Positions 50,288 through 57,323 of a DNA stretch of 64,000 nucleotides are shown here, one piece after another. The stretch is from Deltaproteobacteria bacterium (GTDB lineage Bacteria > Myxococcota_A > Polyangia > Polyangiales > Polyangiaceae): the NCBI GenBank assembly GCA_016218915.1, contig JACRCQ010000022.1:248001-312000 (forward strand), read 5' to 3'. The position numbers and the translations under genes are program-made. Position 1 is the stretch's first letter. Each line of letters starts with the position of its first letter. A model generated the notes under the pieces. It was not told where the DNA came from. It made no database searches and saw only the letters and a program-made list of their open reading frames with translations.

Positions 50288-51438
50288 GCGATCCCCGTGG
50301 GCAGCGTCACGTTGCCCAGCCCGCCCGTGGGCGCAGGCTCGCGCGCCGGTTCCTTCTTGAGCGCTGAAGCCGTGATCGCCGCGCCGAGGATCAGCGCGAG
50401 CAACCCGACGCCCACAACCACGCCCCACGTCGAGGCGCTCGATGATGACGGGGGACGACTGGGCTCGGATGGGATGCTGCTCAGCCCGAGCTCAGTGGAA
50501 CTGTCGCGCGTCGCGACCGGAAGCGGTGTCGTCGAACGAGGAGGCGGAATGCTGACCGACGGCTCGGCCGAGGGGAGCGCTGGCAACGGCGTGGATGCTA
50601 CCGGCTCCGGTGGAGCCCCGGCATCCGCAGGCGGAAGCACGACGGTCCTGCGAATCGGACGCAGCCCGAGCCGCAGCAAGGCACCACAACCTTCCGGTGG
50701 AGCTGCGGGGTCAGCCGACGCACGCGCGCACGCCTTCTCGTCGCCTGCGCGCGAAAGGGTCTCGCGCCTGCTGCCGTGCTCTGCTCCGCCGCCAAGGTTG
50801 GCGACCGAGGCTCCGGCTCCCACCTCGGATGCTCCACCACTCCTGAGCTCGAACGCGCCCACCGCAAGCGAGGAGACCACGTGGGTCGCGCCAGAACACT
50901 CCCCTTCCAAGTCCTTCCTCTCCACGCGCTGCTGGTCCGAAGCATAGGTGCCGACCACGGTGAGGCTCAGCTCGAGCTTGCCCGACTGGCGCAGCTTCGC
51001 GGACAGGGATGCCGCGCCCAGGGGAAGGTGCGCGGTCAGCGAATCCTGATCCTCGATCACGATCGCGTCGTGATGCACGTTGGTGCCGCGAAAGGCGTAG
51101 CTGCCGGCCACTCGGCACTGCGCGAGCACGTCCATGGTGTGGCCATCGTATTGCACGACCACCAGACCGCTCTTGAGCTGCGACTCGAGCTCGGCACGCT
51201 CCGAAGCGGGCCACTCCACGACCAGTGGCTCCAGGGGGTTGGCGGTCACGCGCGAGCGCGCCTGCTGATCCGAGGGAATCTCGGGTGGACGCGCCTGAAG
51301 CGTGGTGTCGCCGCAAGCTGCCAGCACAGGCACGATCGACGCGCCTGCGAACAGGGACGCCCAGCGCACAGCGTGCCATCGCACGGCTCGGGAAGTGCGC
51401 CCATTGCTCGATCGTGGCTGCTCGTGGGTTCGGCTCAT
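50281..51438 (-). CDS. Lipoprotein sharing its main module with the 491-2329 Sel1 lipoprotein
   Basis: The product has 385 residues. The long basic n-region and hydrophobic core end in VLAAC (lipid Cys about 42). Residues about 65-265 align with residues 55-265 of the Sel1 lipoprotein, sharing PLVVEW, GSYAF, LEGECSGATH, VGAF and the paired Cys before a final strand (GCGALLRLGL). The C-terminal part is Pro/Ser-rich, and a hydrophobic stretch of about 24 residues (GVVVGVGLLALILGAAIT) at about 345-368 could insert in a membrane, unusual for a lipoprotein. It is followed by an overlapping small lipoprotein gene and preceded, 46 bases upstream, by the SGNH hydrolase gene. Confidence 0.83.
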   Translation of the reverse strand: MSRTHEQPRSSNGRTSRAVRWHAVRWASLFAGASIVPVLAACGDTTLQARPPEIPSDQQARSRVTANPLEPLVVEWPASERAELESQLKSGLVVVQYDGHTMDVLAQCRVAGSYAFRGTNVHHDAIVIEDQDSLTAHLPLGAASLSAKLRQSGKLELSLTVVGTYASDQQRVERKDLEGECSGATHVVSSLAVGAFELRSGGASEVGAGASVANLGGGAEHGSRRETLSRAGDEKACARASADPAAPPEGCGALLRLGLRPIRRTVVLPPADAGAPPEPVASTPLPALPSAEPSVSIPPPRSTTPLPVATRDSSTELGLSSIPSEPSRPPSSSSASTWGVVVGVGLLALILGAAITASALKKEPAREPAPTGGLGNVTLPTGIAW

Positions 51439-51484
51439 GGTCCCCTGCGACGCATCGTGAGACTAGCCTGCCTGCTCCGCGCAG

Positions 51485-52816
51485 TCACGGCGGCAACGCG
51501 ACCATCGTGACGCGAAAGCCTTGGCCCGCCGATGCGCCATCGCGCGAAGACATCCGGACAACGAGCCTCGCCCCAGCCGGGCCGATGGTCACATCCGCGA
51601 CCCTGGCTCCGCCTTGCACCTCCTCCTCGCCCTGATCGCCCGTCTGCACGCGCAGCCGAAGGTCCGCTCCCTCGTCGCCGAACACGCGCACCCGAACCCT
51701 GGCCGGAGAAGCCATCGACACGCTGTACACAGTCTCTCCCTCTGCGTTCGCGATCAGAGTCGCGCTGCGCTCCCTGGCGTCTGCGAACGGGAGCTCCGGT
51801 ACCACGAACGGTGCGTTGCGATCACCGCTGCCTTGAAGCGCTGGCGGAGCTTGCTCAGGGAGCTGACGGTCGACGAGGAAGCGCTTCGCTCGGTCGAGCG
51901 CCTGGAGCACGATCAGGTTGCGAGCATTGATCCCCTGCTGCAAGGCGTTTTCGGTGAGCCAGCACGGGTGGCCAAGGCCGCGCTCTTTGTACGTCTGCGG
52001 GTGGATCCCGTCTTTTGCGAGCCCGTGACCCGGCAGAGCGGCCAGCGCGGCGTGGTAGTCCATCCACGGCACCTGCCGCGACTGCGCCAGGGCGAGGATC
52101 ACTGCGTTCATCTCCGGGATGACCGAGTTGGCCTGCTTGCTCCAGTTGCGTGGAGGGATCGTGCTGACCAGCGGGACCACGCCCAGCTCGAGCACGCGGT
52201 CCAGCACAGCCCCAAGGTTGCGCTCGAACGGCTCCACACCGGCTGGGTAGACATCGTTGGTGCCCAGCATGACCACGGCGAATCCAGGATGGATCGCGGC
52301 GACTTCGCGTTCGAGGAGCGACGGCGTGCCCTGCATCGGAGCGCGTGTGGACCACCCGCTTCGCGCTGCCAGGGAGCTTCGATCAAAGGAGACATGCCCT
52401 TCGTCGATGCGGGTCTTGGCAAAGAACCCCCGCGCTTCGTCGAGCCCTGCATGCTCGCCCCACTGGATATCGTCGCCGGCAAAGCACCGAAGAAAGTGCC
52501 CGTGCGCAGTGATCGAGTCGCCCACTTTGGCGAACACGCTGGCTCGTCCGGACGACCTCGCAAGCACGGCGGTCATCTTGGACACGACATGCTCGGACAT
52601 CGGCGAGTGGCGAGCGGTGGGGGGGTACCGCGTGGGACCGGTGGCTGGCGGCCGCACACCCGCGACGGGTTCGAGGGGTGCGGACGGGGAGGCGCTGGCC
52701 GAGGCATCAGCAGGAGGGGCAGGTTCGGTTCGCGACCGGCAACCGGACAGGGCGAGGATCGCCCCGAGCAGAGCGGTCCGGAGGGTGAAGCACAAATGGC
52801 GTGAATTGCCTTGCAT
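51485..52816 (-). CDS. SGNH/GDSL hydrolase lipoprotein
   Basis: The product has 443 residues. The signal ends ALSGC (lipid Cys26). The SGNH hydrolase blocks are present: GDSI with the catalytic Ser101, LGTND with Asn187, and DGIHP with Asp269 and His272. The C-terminal about 100 residues form a beta-rich domain like a pre-peptidase C-terminal (PPC) module, common in secreted enzymes. The substrate class is probably an ester, such as acyl or acetyl groups on a lipid or polysaccharide of the envelope. It is the first of a three-gene minus-strand run, diverging from the kinase gene at 53021. Confidence 0.9.
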   Translation of the reverse strand: MQGNSRHLCFTLRTALLGAILALSGCRSRTEPAPPADASASASPSAPLEPVAGVRPPATGPTRYPPTARHSPMSEHVVSKMTAVLARSSGRASVFAKVGDSITAHGHFLRCFAGDDIQWGEHAGLDEARGFFAKTRIDEGHVSFDRSSLAARSGWSTRAPMQGTPSLLEREVAAIHPGFAVVMLGTNDVYPAGVEPFERNLGAVLDRVLELGVVPLVSTIPPRNWSKQANSVIPEMNAVILALAQSRQVPWMDYHAALAALPGHGLAKDGIHPQTYKERGLGHPCWLTENALQQGINARNLIVLQALDRAKRFLVDRQLPEQAPPALQGSGDRNAPFVVPELPFADARERSATLIANAEGETVYSVSMASPARVRVRVFGDEGADLRLRVQTGDQGEEEVQGGARVADVTIGPAGARLVVRMSSRDGASAGQGFRVTMVALPP

Positions 52817-53020
52817 GCGGTGGGTCGGGCAGCGGGCCGTACGGAAACGCTACCATACCGGCGGATTCCACGGATTCGAAGCACCCGGGCCTTTAACCGC
52901 GATCACTGCGCACCTTCGTTCGCGCCAGCCATCCAGAAGTCCCGCTTTTCCTGTGAAGATGACATGGGCGCAGCAGGTTGATATGCTGAGAGGCCATTGA
53001 GTGAGGTGTAGGGTAACCAG

Positions 53021-55372
53021 GTGGTTGCAACACGGCGGGAGCAGTCCGAGAAGGATCCAATTCTCACGCTTGGGCGATATGCCCTTCACGGCGAGATTGC
53101 GTCCGGCGGCATGGCAACCGTCCACTTCGGCCGGATGAGCTCCCTGGGCGGGTTCAGCCGTACTGTTGCGATCAAACGGATGCGCCGCGACATTGCGATG
53201 GACCCGGAATTCGTTGCGATGTTCCTGGACGAGGCACGGCTGACATCGCGCGTCGAGCACCCCAACGTGGTCGCCACCCTCGATGTCGTAGCCGAAGGGG
53301 GCGAGGTCTTCCTCGTCATGGAGTACGTGAAGGGCGAGTCCCTGTCGCGTCTCATCCGTGCGGGTCGCCACAGCAAAGAGCGCGTCCCGATGAACATCGC
53401 GGTGAGCATCATCGCCGGCGCTCTCACCGGGCTCCATGCAGCGCACGAGGCTCTGGGCGAAGGGGGTGCGCCGCTCGGCATCATCCATCGCGACGTTTCG
53501 CCGCAGAACATCCTGGTCGGCGAGGACGGCATCACGCGGATCACCGACTTTGGCATCGCAAAGGCCGAGAGCCGTCTGCAGATCACGCGCGACGGCATGA
53601 TGAAGGGCAAGCTCTGCTACATGGCGCCGGAGCAGCTGAGCCGGGCTGGGCGCCTGCTCGATCGCCGTGTGGACATCTTCGCCTGCGCGGTCGTGGCCTG
53701 GGAGCTCATCTCGGGCAAGAAGCTCTTCCAGGCAGATCACCCTGGGGAGACGATGGCCAACGTGCTGAACGCACCGGTGCCGCCGCTCACAGGGATCCGC
53801 GACGACGTGACGGTGGCGGTGGATCGCGCGATCCGCAAAGCCCTGGCGCGCAACCCGGACCAACGCTGGAAGACCGCTGAGGAATTTGCGCTCGCGCTCG
53901 AAGAGGCCATGCCCAACTTCGGCTCCAACCGTGTGGTGGGCGGGTGGGTCCAGAAGATCGCGGGCGAGGTGCTTGCCAACCGGCACAAGTACGTACGCGA
54001 GATCGAATCCATGGGCGCGCCAAGCGGCACGCCGGTCTCGCAGATCCACCCCACGCCGACAGACTCCGAGGGTGCTCCTCAGCGCGCAAAGTCAGACTAC
54101 CCATCCGATATTCCGGTGCCGACCGTGCCTGCTGCGGGCAGCCCCCCACCAGGTGCACCAGCGCTCGCTGCGCCGCGCGTGCCCCGCTTCGACAAGAAGC
54201 CAGCGCAACAGGACGACCAACCGTCGGTGCCATCCATCGGAAGCGCCCCGATCCCAGGGCCGCGTCCCGCTCCGCTGCAACAGCCGATTTCACCGCGTCC
54301 AGAGCAGCTCGCGCCTGCACAGCAACCTGCGCCTCCCACCTCCCAGCCGCTGGTCCCAAGACCGGAAGCGAACGTACCACCGCAGCCGGTCGCACCGCGC
54401 CCGCAAGTCGCCGCACACGAACCCCGACCGATTTCGGCTCCTGTCCCAACGCCGATTTCATCGCCTGTGCCATCGCCGATTTCAGCGCCTGTGCCGTCCC
54501 CGATTTCAGCGCCTGTGCCATCGCCGATTTCAGCGCCTGTCCCAACGCCGATTTCAGCGCCTGTCCCAACGCCGATCTCAGCGCCGGTTCCAGCGCCTGT
54601 GCCGTCGCCGATTTCAGCGCCGGTTCCAGCACCGATCCCGTCACCGGTCCCACAACCGCCGATGGAGATCCTGGCAGCTGTGAACCCGCCCCAGCCTGCA
54701 GCGCCGCAGGGTTCCTTTGGAGATCCAGGCGCCCAGGCGCAGCCGATCGCGCCCTATGCGTTCGACCCATCGGCAGCGCTCCCTGCACAACCGGCTGTTG
54801 ATGCGCGCCCTCCCACCTATTCGTCGCCGGCTTGGACGCCACCGGCGCAAGCGGGCGGGCCGGTCGATGTGGGGTTCAATCCTCAGGCCGCTGTTCCAGT
54901 CGGTGCCATGGGCGCGGACCAGACGCTGGAGTCGCCACCCAAGCTCGAGACGCGTCTGTTCGGCTCACCGCAGCGCACGGCAGCGGTGTACGTGGGCGCG
55001 ATCCTCCTGCTCGGCTTGTCACTGGCGCTCGCAATTCTCGCGTTCACCCCGGCCAAGCCCGCGGAAACCTCAGTGCCTGCGACTTCGGCGACCACGACGT
55101 CGACCAGCAGCCCCACAGCGAGCGCACCTGCGACCGCAACCGAAGCGCCCAGGGCTTCCGCAGCGCCCACACCGCCCACACCGCCCAGTGCGCCCACAGC
55201 AGCTACAGCGGATACGGCCGCAGCCACTGCGACTGCCGACACTCCGCCTGCCAACGCGAGCGCGTCGGGCAAGGCTGCTGGCAAGACCAAGACGAATCTG
55301 GTGCCTGTTGCGCCGGTGACAGCCAAACCGCCTGGCAAAGGCACGCAGACCTACATCCCGGATCGCCCATGA
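53021..55372 (+). CDS. Transmembrane Ser/Thr protein kinase with Pro-rich repeat linker
   Basis: The product has 783 residues from a GTG start. The kinase domain (about residues 15-305) has a G-loop (IASGGMATVHFG), Lys52, HRD with Asp158 (HRDVSPQN, typical of myxobacterial kinases), and DFG at 176-178. The linker of about 340 residues is Pro/Gln/Ala-rich and includes eight ISAPVP-type repeats. One membrane helix lies at about 655-676, followed by a Thr/Ala/Pro-rich outer tail of about 105 residues. The stop overlaps the next ATG by four bases (ATGA). The kinase may respond to envelope conditions through its outer tail or its coupled partner. Confidence 0.95.
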   Translation: MVATRREQSEKDPILTLGRYALHGEIASGGMATVHFGRMSSLGGFSRTVAIKRMRRDIAMDPEFVAMFLDEARLTSRVEHPNVVATLDVVAEGGEVFLVMEYVKGESLSRLIRAGRHSKERVPMNIAVSIIAGALTGLHAAHEALGEGGAPLGIIHRDVSPQNILVGEDGITRITDFGIAKAESRLQITRDGMMKGKLCYMAPEQLSRAGRLLDRRVDIFACAVVAWELISGKKLFQADHPGETMANVLNAPVPPLTGIRDDVTVAVDRAIRKALARNPDQRWKTAEEFALALEEAMPNFGSNRVVGGWVQKIAGEVLANRHKYVREIESMGAPSGTPVSQIHPTPTDSEGAPQRAKSDYPSDIPVPTVPAAGSPPPGAPALAAPRVPRFDKKPAQQDDQPSVPSIGSAPIPGPRPAPLQQPISPRPEQLAPAQQPAPPTSQPLVPRPEANVPPQPVAPRPQVAAHEPRPISAPVPTPISSPVPSPISAPVPSPISAPVPSPISAPVPTPISAPVPTPISAPVPAPVPSPISAPVPAPIPSPVPQPPMEILAAVNPPQPAAPQGSFGDPGAQAQPIAPYAFDPSAALPAQPAVDARPPTYSSPAWTPPAQAGGPVDVGFNPQAAVPVGAMGADQTLESPPKLETRLFGSPQRTAAVYVGAILLLGLSLALAILAFTPAKPAETSVPATSATTTSTSSPTASAPATATEAPRASAAPTPPTPPSAPTAATADTAAATATADTPPANASASGKAAGKTKTNLVPVAPVTAKPPGKGTQTYIPDRP
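54431..54660 (+). repeat. 24-base coding repeat in the kinase linker
   Basis: Eight successive units run from 54431, six of exactly 24 bases and two longer, encoding ISAPVP(T/S)P-type octapeptides. The codon choice is nearly identical between units (ATTTCAGCGCCTGTGCC), so they probably arose by recent slippage. Confidence 0.85.
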
Positions 55373-56346
55373 AAAGAGTGCTCAGGACCTGTGCAGTGAG
55401 CTTGGGATTGTGCGCAGCGATGCTGGCCGGGTCAGCCGCGCAAGCGCAGACGCCGCCCGTGAAGGATCCGGTTGCGTTGTACGCCAAGGGCAAGGCTGCT
55501 GTCGAGAAGGGCGACTTCCAGGGCGCTCTTGCCGCGCTCGAACCCTCCTATGCGGCTCTTCCCAGCCCGAACACGCTGCTGCTCGTGGCCCACGCGAAGC
55601 GCGGGCTCGGCAGGAAGGTCGACGCGGCCAGGGAGTACGAGCGAGTGGCAGCAGACGCTGACGCCAAGATCAAGGCAGGCGAAGCGCGCTACCAGGCGAC
55701 GTTGCAGGAAGCCAAGAAGTGGATCGAGACGCTCGCCACCGAGCTGGGCCAGGTGAACCTGCGCATCGCGCATGCGCCTGACAGCGCCACGGTCAGCATC
55801 AACGGCGAGAAGGTCAAAGCGCTGCGGGATGGCGAACATCTCACGGTCAGCACGTTCTGGGTCCTTCCCGGCCATGTCGAGATCAAGGTCGAGGGCGAAG
55901 GCAAAACCAAGGACGCGTCTGCAGACGTGACCGCTGGCGGCAAGGCAGATTTGAACATCGACCTCGCGCCTCCGCCCGTGGCTCCTGTTCCCAAAGCGCC
56001 CACGCCTGAGCCGGACACTGGCTCAAAGAAGATCCCAATGGGGTTCTGGATTGCAGGCGGCGCAGGCGTGGCAGGCCTTGCCGTGTTTGGCATCTTCGGG
56101 GCCATGGCAAAGAGCGATTACGACGAGCTGCAGACCTGCTCGCCGAGATGCGCGGAGTCTGAGCGCTCTACAGCAGATTCAGGCAAGACCAAGCAGACCG
56201 TGGCGAACATCGGGCTCGTGGTGGGGGGCGTGGGGCTTGCAACGGCAGCGGGCATTCTGCTCTTTGCGCCGAAGAAGCCGTCGAACCAACCGACCGTTGG
56301 GATGTCCTTGGGGCCAGGCGCGGTCACGGTGCAAGGCAGGTTCTAG
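55369..56346 (+). CDS. Exported TPR/PEGA-type envelope protein coupled to the Ser/Thr kinase
   Basis: The product has 325 residues. The ATG overlaps the kinase stop (ATGA). A signal peptide (cleavage near SAAQAQ) is followed by a TPR-like region (about residues 30-120) and a PEGA-type strand segment (VSINGEKV). A Pro-rich linker follows, with two hydrophobic segments near the C-terminus (FWIAGGAGVAGLAVFGIF and VGGVGLATAAGILLF). It ends in a segment close to the tail of the paralogue at 45375-46385. An outer-membrane or periplasm-facing partner of the kinase is likely. Both kinase-TPR pairs use the same gene order and tight coupling. Confidence 0.85.
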   Translation: MKRVLRTCAVSLGLCAAMLAGSAAQAQTPPVKDPVALYAKGKAAVEKGDFQGALAALEPSYAALPSPNTLLLVAHAKRGLGRKVDAAREYERVAADADAKIKAGEARYQATLQEAKKWIETLATELGQVNLRIAHAPDSATVSINGEKVKALRDGEHLTVSTFWVLPGHVEIKVEGEGKTKDASADVTAGGKADLNIDLAPPPVAPVPKAPTPEPDTGSKKIPMGFWIAGGAGVAGLAVFGIFGAMAKSDYDELQTCSPRCAESERSTADSGKTKQTVANIGLVVGGVGLATAAGILLFAPKKPSNQPTVGMSLGPGAVTVQGRF

Positions 56347-56438
56347 TGCGCGCGTAGCGGCCCTTCCAACTCCGTGTTCTCTGTGTCCTCGGTGGTTCCA
56401 CGCTGGGGGTGTCGGATCGGTTGTGGCCCGTTGTCCGG

Positions 56439-56887
56439 TCACTCGCACCAACCCTTTGCCATGACGACTTTTGCACTGTCCGCCTCGGAGCACTCCACCC
56501 ATCCGGGCACGTCCGGCTCGAGTGGCGCCAGAGTCGTGCCAAACCAATAGAGCGTGTCTGTCTCAACCTTCAATCGACAGGTCTCAGCTGTGCCAGCACT
56601 CGTTCCATGGTGACAGGCGACGACTTCGCCCTTTAGATAGCAGTCTCCGTCGCGGTCGTAGGGCGTTCCCACGACAATGTCGCACCCAGCAGGGCACGCT
56701 GCGCCGGTCAACGGACACCACTCGGGTCCGTCCTGGTCCGCGTCGTTGTTGAGACCTGAGTCCTGACCCGAGATCTGATCGCGGCCCCATCCGCCTGACC
56801 AGAACCGCCATCAGCGTCTCTTGAGTCTTCGCTCTGCACGCAAGCGCACCAGACCAATGCAATCGGCACGAGGTGGGTCACCTTCAT
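56439..56887 (-). pseudogene. Frameshifted small lipoprotein gene
   Basis: An ATG at 56887 with GGGAG upstream starts a lipoprotein signal (MKVTHLVPIALVWCAC) and a polar linker ending in GSGQADGAA. In that frame the sequence turns into Arg/Thr-rich nonsense and stops at 56707-56709. The next frame carries a natural continuation: DQISGQDSGLNNDADQD, PEWCPLTGAAC and then a Cys-containing domain ending VVMAKGWCE at 56439. The whole span is 449 bases, one short of a multiple of three, so a single-base deletion or sequencing error near about 56780-56786 fits. If intact it would encode about 149 residues. The downstream domain shows ordinary coding sequence with six Cys. A genuine frameshift versus read error cannot be decided here. 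Confidence 0.7.
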
Positions 56888-57323
56888 TCTCGTAACTCCC
56901 GGCGATCATAGAGCGCTGCTCCTGGTGTTGACGGGTGCTGGACCCTGATCTTGTAGTCCTGACCCACGATCTTCGCCAAGTTGCTCCGCGCCCCGCAGGG
57001 CAAGCCCCCGTTGCACAACGAGACGACCGCCGCAGCCGACGAGCCCCCTCGTAGCGCGCTGCAGGCCCTCCGCATCCGCGCTCCTCGCCTCAAGGCGGCC
57101 GCTTCCTTCAACCCGCGCTTCGCCAACCAAGTCGCAGCGGCTTGGCGGGCGCCCCCTGACTTGCCACAGCGGCCGGGTTCGCCCGAGCGATTGGCTAGTC
57201 ACTCGCGGGCACCTGGCTTGGCCCGAGGTCGGGTGCGGACCAGATCTTGCAAACCGCCCCCAACCGATCACAATGAAGGCGCGCCAGGCGCCCGATGCGC
57301 GCTGTCTGGCACAGGAGGCCACC
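56888..57323. other. 436-base intergenic region with no supportable gene
   Basis: Frames are open on both strands but Arg/Ala/Gly-rich and without motifs, as expected for GC-rich non-coding DNA. No tRNA cloverleaf can be built; a GGTTCG at about 57175 is not in a full T-arm. The AGGAGG at 57313-57318 serves the next gene. A decayed gene cannot be excluded. Confidence 0.55.

Noticed and set aside
57100..57260. Possible tRNA-like segment with GGTTCG
   Set aside because: No acceptor or anticodon arm can be paired around it.
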